Shown here: positions 13,632 through 21,470 of the stretch, piece by piece
Layout: every line of letters starts with the position of its first letter
How positions within the stretch are numbered: position 1 is the first letter of the stretch
Assembly (NCBI GenBank): GCA_964562855.1
Contig: CAZLVB010000007.1
Span: 1-34,373, forward strand
Length of the DNA: 34,373 nucleotides
From: 2-12-FULL-41-17 sp964562855
Lineage (GTDB): Bacteria; Patescibacteriota; Microgenomatia; Curtissbacterales; GWA2-41-24
Direction: 5' to 3'
Translations under genes and position numbers: made by a program
The notes under the pieces: model-generated
Seen by the model: the letters and a program-made list of their open reading frames with translations, nothing else
The model's database searches: none
Told to the model about the DNA's origin: nothing

Positions 13632-14633
13632 TCAACTACTAAGAATTTCGGCAGCCGCTACTGCTTTATAGGGATAAAGTTCTGTTTCGTCACCTAAGAA
13701 ATTCAGCACTTTGCTTTTGACAGCCTCGTTTGCAAGAATCTTATGTACGCTAACTTTACTTTGTGAAATTTTCTCGCTATATGCCTTGGCAATCGCCTGC
13801 GCCTCCTCGCTCGAGGTTGCCGCTAAAAAATTGCCAAGATCCGCCCTTTCCTTATCCTTAAAATAAACCCACAAAGCGTCGTAAACGTTGCCTTCTCCGG
13901 CATGATATCCCCACGTGGCAATTCCCGCGTCGCCGCCAAACATATTGCGCATTGTCGCAAGATACTGGCACATAGCACCGAAGGCTTTTGTAGGATCCAC
14001 CCTCTCGTCAACTTGCACGTCCACTCGTACCCCAAAACGTCTTGCAGTACCCGGCATCAGCTGAGCCGGACCCCGTGCTCCGGCGGGCGATGTCAAATCC
14101 TCGGCCCCGCCGTTTTCGATAAAAACTATGCCTAATGCCAAATCCTCAGGAATATTATTTGCCTTTGCAGCACTTCTAATATTGGATTCGAATTTTCTGG
14201 TGACCGCCATCATCCCGTCAAAACTGGAGTGTTCTTCTAAAACTTCATAGCGCATTTCATCGACAATGCTTCTGGCAACGCCCTTTTCCACTTGCGAAAG
14301 ATCGTGGGCAATATAATCAAAAGCTGCAGTTTCTGGCCGAGATGACTCCGTGCGGTTTTTTAACCTCCCAACTTCACTTGCCAAATTCTCGCTTTCGGCC
14401 TCTTTGGCTTTGCCACCAGATCCAAAAACCTTTTTTTCAAGCATATAAGCCGCTCCGAAAGCTAACGCTCCCGCTAAACCTTTAATTAGAGTCCTTCTCG
14501 AAATTTTTGCTTGTGGTTCTTGTGATTTTTGCGGTTCGCCCTCGTTTTTCCCGGGAGCATTTTTTGCAGAAACTAGAGTATGAACATTGCCTCGCCTAAT
14601 AAAAGTTACATCCTCTGATTTTTTCTGCTCCAT
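13632..14633 (-). CDS. Lytic transglycosylase (SLT domain) with twin-arginine-like signal
   Basis: 333 residues. A basic, disordered N-terminus (1-43) leads to SRRTLIKGLAGALAFGAAYML (45-65), matching a Tat signal or a membrane anchor. A Ser/Glu-rich spacer is followed by an SLT/goose-lysozyme-like domain (about 145-260): GIVFIENGG with catalytic-position Glu173, SPAGARGPAQLMPGTA, RVDPTKAFGAMCQYL and YHAGEGNV (the usual AYNAGxG motif). Such enzymes cleave the peptidoglycan glycan strand, for wall remodelling or pilus insertion. A TATACT box 6 nt before the ATG predicts a leaderless mRNA. It converges on the tRNA-Trp gene. Confidence 0.9.
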   Translation of the reverse strand: MEQKKSEDVTFIRRGNVHTLVSAKNAPGKNEGEPQKSQEPQAKISRRTLIKGLAGALAFGAAYMLEKKVFGSGGKAKEAESENLASEVGRLKNRTESSRPETAAFDYIAHDLSQVEKGVARSIVDEMRYEVLEEHSSFDGMMAVTRKFESNIRSAAKANNIPEDLALGIVFIENGGAEDLTSPAGARGPAQLMPGTARRFGVRVDVQVDERVDPTKAFGAMCQYLATMRNMFGGDAGIATWGYHAGEGNVYDALWVYFKDKERADLGNFLAATSSEEAQAIAKAYSEKISQSKVSVHKILANEAVKSKVLNFLGDETELYPYKAVAAAEILSS

Positions 14634-14639
14634 GACTTA

Positions 14640-14645
14640 AGTATA
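14640..14645 (-). promoter_or_regulatory. -10 box of the transglycosylase gene
   Basis: TATACT on the minus strand, 6 nt before the ATG at 14633. No SD is present. It lies in the 71-bp divergent gap shared with the dockerin-like gene at 14705. Confidence 0.5.
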
Positions 14646-14704
14646 AACTGGAAAGTTTGACATAGCACGAAACTTCATGTCAGACTTAAATTAGCTTCAG
14701 TCTG

Positions 14705-15256
14705 ATGAATCTTAAAAACGGCTTTATTCATTTAGGCATAATTGCGGTTTTTGTCGTTGGCCTGGCCGTCTTTGCCTCTGTAAAAATATTCGCAGACAGT
14801 GCTGCCCCTCAAAGAGTTCTCGAAAACGTCAACCAAGCTCGCTGTCAAATCCGCGCCAACACCCCTGCCTGTATGGATTCCGACAACGATGGCTGGTCTG
14901 ACGCAACGGAGAGGTATCTGATAACAGACCCTAATGCTGCCTGCCCGGGGGACGCAAATCACAGCGCCTGGCCGCCGGATATAAATAATGACAGACAAAT
15001 TACCGAAGCGGATGGTGATTTGTTTAAGAATGAGAATTTATTTAATTCTAAAGCCGGCGATCCAAACTTTAATCGTAGGTTCGATCTCAACCAAGATCAC
15101 AGGATAAACCTCTCTGATGTATTGAAGTTTAATCGCTATCTAGAACAGACCTGTACTGCTCCCGAATCAAACCCTACCACAACTCCGAATCCGACTCCAG
15201 ATACCGATCAGCCGACGACGCCACCAATTACTAACGATATCTTCACTACACAGTAA
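14705..15256 (+). CDS. Exported dockerin-like/calcium-binding protein
   Basis: 183 residues. An N-terminal signal or anchor helix (residues 9-30: HLGIIAVFVVGLAVFASVKI) is followed by acidic calcium-binding loops: DSDNDGWSDATERY (thrombospondin type 3/EF-hand-like), DINNDRQITEADGDLF and DLNQDHRINLSDVLKFNRYL, the paired loop-helix units of a dockerin domain. The tail is Pro/Thr-rich (NPTPDTDQPTTPP). In other bacteria dockerins bind cohesins on scaffolds; no cohesin is seen here, so a general cell-surface calcium-binding role is the safer reading. Divergent from the transglycosylase gene. Confidence 0.8.
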   Translation: MNLKNGFIHLGIIAVFVVGLAVFASVKIFADSAAPQRVLENVNQARCQIRANTPACMDSDNDGWSDATERYLITDPNAACPGDANHSAWPPDINNDRQITEADGDLFKNENLFNSKAGDPNFNRRFDLNQDHRINLSDVLKFNRYLEQTCTAPESNPTTTPNPTPDTDQPTTPPITNDIFTTQ

Positions 15257-15293
15257 ACAATTCAGTAAATAAGCCCTCGAGAGATTTTTGAGT

Positions 15294-15299
15294 TATAAT
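15294..15299 (+). promoter_or_regulatory. -10 box of the M24 peptidase gene
   Basis: Perfect TATAAT, 7 nt before the ATG at 15307; no SD. Predicts a leaderless mRNA. Confidence 0.6.
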
Positions 15300-15306
15300 T
15301 TCACAA

Positions 15307-16329
15307 ATGTTCGATGACAAGCTAAATTATTTTGTCCAAAAACTTCAGGAGAAAAAACTTGACGGGTTTATCGTCACCAACCACTTTAATATCTTCTACC
15401 TTTGCGGCTTTAAGGGTATTTCCCCGACAGAGCGTGAATCTATTCTCATCTTTAATCCCAAACCGACTCTGATCACCGCCAAACTTTATCAGGCAGAAGC
15501 TCAAAAATTGGCATCAATGCTGAAAATCAAAATTGCTGCCGAAAGAAACCAAATTATCGAATTCATAAAATCCCTACTTAAAAAATCAAAAAGGGCAGGT
15601 TTTGAGGAGGACGACCTGAAAGTCGCCGAGCTTGCCGAATTTGAAAAAATGTTACCCAAAGTAAAGTTTGTAGCATGCAGAAATTTTGTTGAGGATTTAA
15701 GGATTATCAAAAGCGACGAGGAGATTAAAAGGATGGAAAAAGCCCAAATAATTTCCCAAAAAGCGTTTGGCAAGCTCGTCAAAACAATCNNNNNNNNNNC
15801 AAACAGCGCACTTCCCCATTACTTTACAGGCAGAGAGAAAGTCAAAAAAGGTGAAGTGTTGCTTTTGGATTTTGGCGCAAAATTCCAAAATTATTGTGCT
15901 GATATGACCAGAACAATTTTTATCGGAAAACCTAAAACAGAACAGGCCAACATTTATCATCATGTCGAAAAAGCCCAAAGAGAGGCCATACGATCAATCA
16001 CCGCCGGAATCACAGCACACGACGCCTATTTTTCGGCCCATACTGTTTTCAAAAACCGAAATCTTCATGATTATTTCCTGCACAGCCTGGGCCACGGCAT
16101 CGGTCTGGAGGTTCATGAAAGGCCTCACATCAGACCAACACCAAGTCCGGCGGCAGACATAGAATCGGCCGATGAGATATTGGCAGAAGGCATGGTCTTT
16201 TCCGTTGAACCCGGCCTCTACTTCCCTGCATGGGGCGGCATCAGAATCGAAGATTTGGTGGTTATTAAAAACGGCAAAGCCAGGGTTTTAGGTAAATTGC
16301 AAGAAAATATAACTGTGATAGAAAGATGA
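15307..16329 (+). CDS. M24 family Xaa-Pro aminopeptidase (interrupted by an assembly gap)
   Basis: Creatinase-type N-terminal domain (residues 1-125, MFDDKLNYFVQKLQEKK...) and an M24 'pita-bread' catalytic domain. Metal ligands are visible: LLLDFG (Asp), CADMTRTIF (Asp), HSLGHGIGLEVHE (His), GMVFSVEPGLY (Glu) and RIEDLV (Glu). It removes N-terminal residues preceding proline. The ten N at 15790-15799 lie between KTI and NSALPH. Family alignment from memory expects about 40-45 residues there (the TE...E..M...GA..F..IVASG region), so the N run is a nominal gap and the given length of 340 is too short. It overlaps the next gene by 4 bp. Confidence 0.93.
   Translation: MFDDKLNYFVQKLQEKKLDGFIVTNHFNIFYLCGFKGISPTERESILIFNPKPTLITAKLYQAEAQKLASMLKIKIAAERNQIIEFIKSLLKKSKRAGFEEDDLKVAELAEFEKMLPKVKFVACRNFVEDLRIIKSDEEIKRMEKAQIISQKAFGKLVKTIXXXXNSALPHYFTGREKVKKGEVLLLDFGAKFQNYCADMTRTIFIGKPKTEQANIYHHVEKAQREAIRSITAGITAHDAYFSAHTVFKNRNLHDYFLHSLGHGIGLEVHERPHIRPTPSPAADIESADEILAEGMVFSVEPGLYFPAWGGIRIEDLVVIKNGKARVLGKLQENITVIER
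15790..15799. other. Assembly gap (10 N)
   Basis: Ten unknown bases inside the M24 peptidase gene. Conserved family residues are missing here, so the true gap is probably about 100-150 bases longer than shown. Confidence 0.9.
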
Positions 16330-16895
16330 AAAGAATAGTTCTATTTGTAATTCTGATAACATTGGCAATCGTTGCGGCAGTAGTATTGGAAATTTCCAGA
16401 AGATCAAATACCAATCAAAATGGCTGGCAGATATTCGTCAGCAAAGAGCTTAACTTTTCCGTCAATCACCCAAAAAACTGGAGTCCACATCGCCAAACCG
16501 GCAATGTCTCTTTTGAAGCCGAAAAAGACAAAGGTGATCCTTTTGCTCCGTACGTGCGAGTAACTAAAAACCTTTCCGGTCCGGATATTGACGCTGTTGG
16601 AACTTTTAACAAAATTTACGAGGCGTCAAATGGGTCGAAAATCGAAAACACAACCATATCGCCGATAGCAGATGTCAACCTCACTAAAGTTGAAAACCTG
16701 CAAATTGACGGCGCCAAAGCAGCAAAAATACTCGAGGAAAGCAAAATGCCGGGCCCTTTTTATGCCCAAAGAATTTATGTCTTAAAAGACGACATCGTTT
16801 GGGTCATCTCAAACGTTGCTCCAACAAAAGAACAATTAGACGCCTCACAACTAACGTTTGACAAAGCTATCTCCTCCTTCAAATTTTTACGTTAG
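16326..16895 (+). CDS. Membrane-anchored protein of unknown function ('FKFL' C-terminus)
   Basis: 189 residues: an N-terminal membrane helix (residues 3-23, RIVLFVILITLAIVAAVVLEI), then an extracytoplasmic domain beginning WQIFVSKELNFSVNHPKNW. That pattern (a Y/F-x-F-S-hydrophobic-x-x-P-x-x-W motif) recurs in the protein at 21471-22295 (FGISLTGPENWEKI) and resembles PsbP-like/lipoprotein domains. It ends FDKAISSFKFLR. The start overlaps the M24 stop by 4 bp (ATGA), so the two are co-translated. Function is not known. Confidence 0.75.
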   Translation: MKRIVLFVILITLAIVAAVVLEISRRSNTNQNGWQIFVSKELNFSVNHPKNWSPHRQTGNVSFEAEKDKGDPFAPYVRVTKNLSGPDIDAVGTFNKIYEASNGSKIENTTISPIADVNLTKVENLQIDGAKAAKILEESKMPGPFYAQRIYVLKDDIVWVISNVAPTKEQLDASQLTFDKAISSFKFLR

Positions 16896-17015
16896 TAGTC
16901 CTTTGGACTATTGATCGCCTCTTGCCGCTTGCCCCGTAAGAAGTCCGTAAGTAAAACTCCTCATTGACATCACAATCTAACCAATAGATTCGATGCGCCA
17001 GTTATGTCCTTCGAA

Positions 17016-17279
17016 CTATACTTCTCTCGGGGCTTGAGGCCTGGCCTCTGCTACAAAAATTTTCCTGCCGCCGACATCGCTACCGTTCAGTTTTGTAATT
17101 GCGCTCTTTGCATCCTCTTCTTTAGACATCTCCACAAAACCAAATCCGCGGGATCTTCCCGTCATTTTATCGGTTACAATATTTGCTTCAACTACTTCCC
17201 CGACCGCAGCAAACAGTTGCTTAAGCTCGTCCGAAGTCGTTGTAAATGGTAGGCTTCCAACAAATAATTTAGTTGCCAT
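17016..17279 (-). CDS. RNA recognition motif (RRM) protein
   Basis: 87 residues forming a single RRM. RNP2 is LFVGSL (residues 5-10) and RNP1 is RGFGFVEM (about 44-51). Bacterial single-RRM proteins of this size (Rbp type in cyanobacteria and others) bind single-stranded RNA and are often cold-linked; that role is inferred. It is a monocistronic-looking minus-strand gene with an aaaggagag motif 33-40 nt upstream, too far for a normal SD. The 120 bp downstream (16896-17015) hold only an agtcctttggact palindrome and no gene. Confidence 0.93.
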   Translation of the reverse strand: MATKLFVGSLPFTTTSDELKQLFAAVGEVVEANIVTDKMTGRSRGFGFVEMSKEEDAKSAITKLNGSDVGGRKIFVAEARPQAPREV

Positions 17280-17368
17280 TATTTTTCAGCACGATTTGCT
17301 TCTATCACTCTCCTTTCTTAAATACTTAAATATAGTCTTTTTGAAAACATTAACTGGTGATTGTGGAA

Positions 17369-17761
17369 TTAACTTTTAAGACCATAGCCTATTGAAGAAG
17401 ACTCTAGAATTTCTTTAACTTTCCTCGATAACGTGTCTAAGTCTGTTTCCGCCTTTACCAGGTAACCGCTTACTCCCAGCGCAATTGCTTGTGAGACTTC
17501 ATTGGCATCTTCAACGTTGGTGAGAATTAAGACCGGGATGTCCTCGCAGGCGGGATCCTCCTTGAGCTGGCGCAGAATTGTCATACCCCCCACCTTGGGC
17601 ATTAGAATATCCAGAAGAACAACATCGGGCTTCTCGTTTTGGATTTTGGAAAACGCGGTCGCATCATCAACAATTTCACACGAATGCCCGTCTTCCTCCA
17701 ACCGCTTTTTATAATTCTCAGCGACTTTTAAATCGTCCTCCACTATTATTACCTTAGACAT
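17369..17761 (-). CDS. Single-domain response regulator (REC)
   Basis: 130 residues, a CheY-like receiver with no output domain. The acidic pair is at ED8-D10 (IIVEDD), phosphoacceptor Asp51 in VVLLDILMP, Thr81 in LILTN and Lys103 in YLVKAE. It probably takes phosphate from the hybrid-less kinase at 18292-20043 encoded in the same minus-strand cluster and acts by protein-protein contact. A ggggat about 9 nt upstream may serve as SD. It is preceded by a hairpin and a remnant of another REC gene start (17830-17883). Confidence 0.95.
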   Translation of the reverse strand: MSKVIIVEDDLKVAENYKKRLEEDGHSCEIVDDATAFSKIQNEKPDVVLLDILMPKVGGMTILRQLKEDPACEDIPVLILTNVEDANEVSQAIALGVSGYLVKAETDLDTLSRKVKEILESSSIGYGLKS

Positions 17762-17778
17762 AGGATTAATCCCCAGTC

Positions 17779-17835
17779 TATATCAGAGGAGCGCTCTTGG
17801 CACGACGAAGTGCGCCAAAGCGAACTGCTGATATA
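17779..17835. repeat. Long hairpin element between REC genes
   Basis: Left arm tatatcagaggagcgctctt (17779-17798) continuing ggcac; right arm gtgcgccaaagcgaactgct continuing gatata (to 17835). Outer 8 bp tatatcag/ctgatata and inner ttggcac/gtgcgccaa pair. It abuts the truncated REC copy. Confidence 0.8.
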
Positions 17836-17883
17836 ATTGTTGGCAACTTTTAAATCATCCTCAACAATAAATATTTTGGCCAT
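17830..17883 (-). pseudogene. Truncated 5' copy of a response regulator gene
   Basis: Reading on the minus strand from the ATG at 17883, directly after the TAA of the upstream REC gene, the sequence encodes MAKIFIVEDDLKVANNY, the first 17 residues of a receiver domain. It then runs into the hairpin element and a stop near 17779. It matches the start of the downstream intact REC (IIVEDDLKVAENY) in protein but differs at many third codon positions. It is a 5' gene remnant. Confidence 0.8.
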
Positions 17884-18267
17884 TTACGGTGCGGGAGGAG
17901 TTGTTTCTTCAAGAGTTCTGTTAACTCTGGAAAGGATGGTGTTTGGCGTGGTTTCACTCTTTAAAAGATAGCCGTAAGCTCCGTATTCCAATCCCTTCGC
18001 AATGCTTTCGTTTTCAGCGACATTTGTCAAGAGTAATACCGGAATATCAGAAGTTACGGGATCATTTTTGATTTCCCTCAAAATATCAAGCCCGTTCACT
18101 TGGGGCATTAATATATCAAGAAGAATTAAGTTGGGCTTTTTGGCCCGAATTTCCGCGGCCGCGTTCACGTCACCAACAATATCCACCTCGTGACCTCCCG
18201 CCTCCAAATTTTGCTTGTAAATTTGAGCAAGCGTTAAGTCGTCCTCGACAACAAAAATTTTAGCCAT
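17884..18267 (-). CDS. Single-domain response regulator (REC)
   Basis: 127 residues, receiver domain only: VVEDD (acidic pair), Asp51 in ILLDILMPQVNG, Thr81 in LLLTN, Lys103 in YLLKSE. A short Pro-rich tail (ETTPPAP) follows. It lies 24 nt downstream of the histidine kinase gene and is probably its cognate partner or part of a branched phosphorelay with the second REC. An extended -10 (TG-a-TACAAT) 11 nt upstream of the ATG could drive it separately. Confidence 0.95.
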   Translation of the reverse strand: MAKIFVVEDDLTLAQIYKQNLEAGGHEVDIVGDVNAAAEIRAKKPNLILLDILMPQVNGLDILREIKNDPVTSDIPVLLLTNVAENESIAKGLEYGAYGYLLKSETTPNTILSRVNRTLEETTPPAP

Positions 18268-18291
18268 TTACAATTAATATTGTATCAAATT

Positions 18292-20043
18292 TCAACCATG
18301 GGCGACTTTAGTTGTCGAAAATCTACTGGCACTAACGTTCATCTTACCCTGATCTTTTTTTAAATTTTGCGCCAAAAGCACCGTAAAGTAAAAAGTAGTT
18401 CCCATATTTTCCCCTTCGGATTTGTACCAAATCTTGCCTCCAGAAGCTTCAACTATGCCTTTAGTTATAAAAAGTCCAAGTCCCGAACTTTTAACATTCG
18501 TTGCCAATTTCCCCCGCTCCAGTTGTCCAAATCGCAAAAATAACTTTTCTCCCTCTTCCTCGCTTATACCGATACCTGTGTCTGAGACACTAACCACAAT
18601 ATCGGCAGGATCACCATTTACTGTTTCGACATCAGCACTAACTATTATTTCCCCATGTTGAGTATACTTGATTGCATTTGAAACAAGATTGTTAAGAACC
18701 TGCTTAATCCTCACTTTGTCAAAATAGGCGCGAGGCAAATTTTTCCCCACTTTTGACACCAGGGAAAGCCCTTTTGCGGAAGCCATCACTTTAAAACTCT
18801 CCACTCTTTCAACAATTGCCTCGGCAATGTCTCCCTCGTCTAATACGACGTCGAACTTTCCTGCTTCCATTTTGGAAACATCCAAAAGATCATTGACAAG
18901 CTCAAGCATCGTGTTTGCGGTCGAATCAACGGTTTTTAAATAATTGACAATTTGTTCCTTTGGGGTTTTGGTCAATTCTTCTTGCAAAAGTTCCGTTGTC
19001 GACTTAATGGAAGTTAAAGGTGCGCGTAATTCGTGAACCATCATTGAGGTAAAATCTGCCCTCAGTTTCTCCAAAGCTTTTGCGTCAGTGATATCATGAA
19101 ACAAAACAACGATGCCGCCCACCGCATGTTTCTTTTTGTCAACAACTTTAGAAGCGGTAACCTGCAAGGTCTTTTCCCCAACGCTAATTTCCGATACAAG
19201 CGTATTCCCGTCTTTTTCAAATGCTTCCTCCATTTTTGTTCTTAAATCAAACTTCCCCGACAAAGAATTGACAATATCAAAAAGAGACGGATTATCAACC
19301 GTGCCCAAAAGTTGAGTCAACCGCCGGTTAACCAAAACCAGCCGAAAATTTTTATCCACCATTAAAAGCCCATCCGCAAGAGAAGCAACGGCCTGCGAAA
19401 GTCGGCTTTTCTCATTTTCTAAAACTTCATGCAGTTTGGAAACCGCCCCAGAAGCCAATTGGGCAATCCTGTACAAAACCTCGGTATTTTCATCGTTATA
19501 TAAATTGCCAACTGTTGACGAAACATTAATGATGCCAATAATTTCTCCGGAGATAAAGATCGGTAAATTAAAAAATGATCTGACCGGCTGCTTGTTTTCA
19601 TCATCAATAACATTTCCCGAAACGGCCTTTTCAACATCAGTCTTATAAACCGGCTTCGATTGCATTTCAGAAAAAGCTAAGGTCATGACGTTTTCGACTT
19701 GGTTTACAAAACTTGCGCCAACCGGCTCGTTGATATTTATAGAAAACAAGATCTTTTCTCTTTTTTTATCTAAAATCATATTGGCAACAGTCGAGTAAGG
19801 CAAAAGCCTCCCCAAAGAACCGCTAATGATTTCCACAATTTTGACAGCATCCAAAGAATAACCAATGCGATCTCCGATTTCTTTGAGAACCGTTGCCTCA
19901 TAAGCTTTGCGCAAAAGCTCACCTTCACGTTTTCGGGAAACGGAAAGCACGTTTTGCAATTTAGCACGCATCACAAGATAGACCAAAATCACAGACAGAA
20001 TGGTAGATATGGCTATCGATATAGGGAAAAATAGAGAATCCAT
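18292..20043 (-). CDS. Membrane sensor histidine kinase with GAF and PAS domains
   Basis: 583 residues: membrane helix 5-25, coiled linker with GAF-like domain (about 45-205), PAS-like domain (about 215-325, SLADGLLMVDKNFRLVLVNR), HisKA with phosphoacceptor His337 in MVHELRAPL, and HATPase_c with N box NNLVSNAIKY (451-460), G1 DTGIG (488-492) and G2 SSGLGL (519-524). It autophosphorylates on His and passes phosphate to a REC protein. No periplasmic sensor domain is present, so input is probably cytoplasmic through GAF/PAS. It follows a small gene by 14 nt and precedes two REC genes. Confidence 0.96.
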   Translation of the reverse strand: MDSLFFPISIAISTILSVILVYLVMRAKLQNVLSVSRKREGELLRKAYEATVLKEIGDRIGYSLDAVKIVEIISGSLGRLLPYSTVANMILDKKREKILFSININEPVGASFVNQVENVMTLAFSEMQSKPVYKTDVEKAVSGNVIDDENKQPVRSFFNLPIFISGEIIGIINVSSTVGNLYNDENTEVLYRIAQLASGAVSKLHEVLENEKSRLSQAVASLADGLLMVDKNFRLVLVNRRLTQLLGTVDNPSLFDIVNSLSGKFDLRTKMEEAFEKDGNTLVSEISVGEKTLQVTASKVVDKKKHAVGGIVVLFHDITDAKALEKLRADFTSMMVHELRAPLTSIKSTTELLQEELTKTPKEQIVNYLKTVDSTANTMLELVNDLLDVSKMEAGKFDVVLDEGDIAEAIVERVESFKVMASAKGLSLVSKVGKNLPRAYFDKVRIKQVLNNLVSNAIKYTQHGEIIVSADVETVNGDPADIVVSVSDTGIGISEEEGEKLFLRFGQLERGKLATNVKSSGLGLFITKGIVEASGGKIWYKSEGENMGTTFYFTVLLAQNLKKDQGKMNVSASRFSTTKVAHG

Positions 20044-20057
20044 AAATTTATTATTTT

Positions 20058-20327
20058 CTACTGCGGCCGCTTAACATTGGGGTATTTCTCAAGCAATGCC
20101 GAAAGAGTCATTTGGGCGATTTGGCCGGACAACTCCATAAATTTATTGGCAAGATCGCTAAGCGCCTTTTGAGGATCTCCACTGATCGCCTGAATTGTAC
20201 CGTCATCACCAACTGTCAGTGCGCTAACCTGTCTTGCTTTCAAAAGCACCAAATTCGGACCAAGCATTAGCATCTGCTTTTTAACAAGATCGCTCATTAA
20301 AGCTTGATAATCTGACTGGTCTGACAA
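20058..20327 (-). CDS. Hypothetical protein, first gene of the two-component operon
   Basis: 89 residues, mostly helical, beginning MSDQSDYQALMSDLVKKQ; no family recognised. The start is a TTG at 20327, chosen because a near-perfect SD (ggaggtgatc on the minus strand, complementary to the 16S 3' end) lies 6 nt before it and no ATG fits. A promoter TTGACT-16-TATAAA stands at 20369-20396. Being first in the operon before the kinase, it may be an accessory component of the signalling system (inference). Confidence 0.75.
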   Translation of the reverse strand: MSDQSDYQALMSDLVKKQMLMLGPNLVLLKARQVSALTVGDDGTIQAISGDPQKALSDLANKFMELSGQIAQMTLSALLEKYPNVKRPQ

Positions 20328-20368
20328 AAAAGATCACCTCCCTAAATCTAACACCCGTACATTCCAAG

Positions 20369-20396
20369 TTTATATTCGCTAGCAGAACGCAGTCAA
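20369..20396 (-). promoter_or_regulatory. Promoter of the two-component operon
   Basis: Minus strand: TTGACT (20391-20396), 16-nt spacer, TATAAA (20369-20374), about 41 nt upstream of the TTG start with a strong SD between. Confidence 0.6.
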
Positions 20397-20508
20397 GTTT
20401 GAGTCACCTTTCAGTCCTCGCAAGTTCAGATTGTCACACTTGGATCTACTTTCGCCCTATTGCACAAGGTAAAAATTGGGTGTAAAAAACAACTAGCTTG
20501 TTTACACT

Positions 20509-20586
20509 GCTTGCCCTGAGTTACTTTGAAGGGAGTTAATCGAAGTGTCAACTGTTAAATGCTTGCCCTGAGTTTACGAAGGGTTA
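20509..20586. repeat. Palindromic repeat pair (gcttgccctgag...cgaaggg)
   Basis: Two related units, gcttgccctgagttactttg...cgaag (20509-20546) and gcttgccctgagtttacgaaggg (20561-20583). The reverse form is inserted in folD at 308-333. Otherwise the 260-bp gap 20328-20587 holds the operon promoter and no gene. Confidence 0.75.
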
Positions 20587-20587
20587 A

Positions 20588-20953
20588 TTGTCAGATAATG
20601 TGTCTCATGTAAAATACCTAAAAAAACTGGCATCAATTCACCCCCACCTTCTAACCATTAGAACAAAATCCTCCTTTGGCAAAACATTTAAAAAGCTTCT
20701 AAAATCAAAAAAGGCTGAGTTTGTCCTTATTGAAAAACCTAAAATTGAGCAGATGTCAGCCGTCTTACTGTTAAAAATTTTCGGTAAGAAATTTTTCTGG
20801 ATTCAAACGTTTGACAACCCCCCGCCTCCTAACTTCGCCACAAAATTGCTTATATCTCAGGCAGATAAAATTGTGATCAAAGAGTTAAAGCTTGCCAAAA
20901 AACTGATAAACTTTGGGGTAGATAAATCAAAAATCAAGCTTATTAAAAATTAA
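20588..20953 (+). CDS. Hypothetical protein
   Basis: About 121 residues, Lys-rich, with alternating strands and helices (FVLIEKPKIEQMSAVLLLKIFGKKFFW, then LISQADKIVIKELKLAKKLI). The ending resembles the N-terminal Rossmann half of GT-B glycosyltransferases (a 'sequence of donor-less sugar transferase' look), but that is too weak to assign. No ATG fits: TTG at 20588 or GTG at 20600 must be used. The stop overlaps the convergent ASCH gene by 4 bp. Confidence 0.6.
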   Translation: MSDNVSHVKYLKKLASIHPHLLTIRTKSSFGKTFKKLLKSKKAEFVLIEKPKIEQMSAVLLLKIFGKKFFWIQTFDNPPPPNFATKLLISQADKIVIKELKLAKKLINFGVDKSKIKLIKN

Positions 20954-21351
20954 CCTTGGTCTTCCGAAAGAACCACCCAAGGCCTCAAGTCACGCTTTTG
21001 GATAGAAGGCGGAATTATGAATTTACTAACTGATTTAATAAACATTAAAGTCACATAATTTATTTTTTCCCGATCCAGCCAGAATGTCTTTGAAAGAGAC
21101 AATGATTGGGCGTATTTTCTCTTAATTTGGTCGATTTCTTCTTTTCTCGGATGGTCAAAGTAAATTACTCTATCCACCATAAATTGGCCGACAATTTTCT
21201 CTCCGGGGATTTTAACCAAAACGGTATCCCCTGCGGAAACCTTGATAAACGGCGGAATTTTTATCGCCGAAAATCTGCCCTCAATTTTACGTTTGCCACT
21301 AAAGATCTTCCCCACATCCTCCACTTTGAAAATCGCCAAGTGTTTTGCCAT
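20950..21351 (-). CDS. ASCH/PUA-like domain protein
   Basis: 133 residues. The N-terminal part has the ASCH pattern IFSGKRKIEGRFSAIKIPPFIKV (GxKxxExR), then GDTVLVKIPGEKIVGQFMVDRVIYFD, typical of this beta-barrel fold that binds RNA or modified nucleosides. The C-terminal part ends RDLRPWVVLSE, also usual for ASCH proteins. A coactivator, RNA-processing or nucleoside-hydrolase role is possible from the family; the substrate is not known. It overlaps the convergent upstream gene by 4 bp. Confidence 0.75.
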   Translation of the reverse strand: MAKHLAIFKVEDVGKIFSGKRKIEGRFSAIKIPPFIKVSAGDTVLVKIPGEKIVGQFMVDRVIYFDHPRKEEIDQIKRKYAQSLSLSKTFWLDREKINYVTLMFIKSVSKFIIPPSIQKRDLRPWVVLSEDQG

Positions 21352-21434
21352 TGTTGGCGACTATTGTCAAATGCTTGTCCCGCTAAGTCAAGTCTTACTT
21401 GATAAAGCGGGGTCAAATGTCTAAATTGCACTTG

Positions 21435-21463
21435 TTGCGTCGAAATCTAATTTCCCTTACACT
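21435..21463 (+). promoter_or_regulatory. Promoter of the anchored protein gene
   Basis: TTGCGT (21435-21440), 17-nt spacer, TACACT (21458-21463), 7 nt before the ATG at 21471. Predicts a leaderless mRNA. Confidence 0.55.
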
Positions 21464-21470
21464 AATTTCG

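Noticed and set aside
20588..20953. Glycosyltransferase
   Set aside because: Only a vague Rossmann-like pattern at the end; no donor-binding motif and too short.
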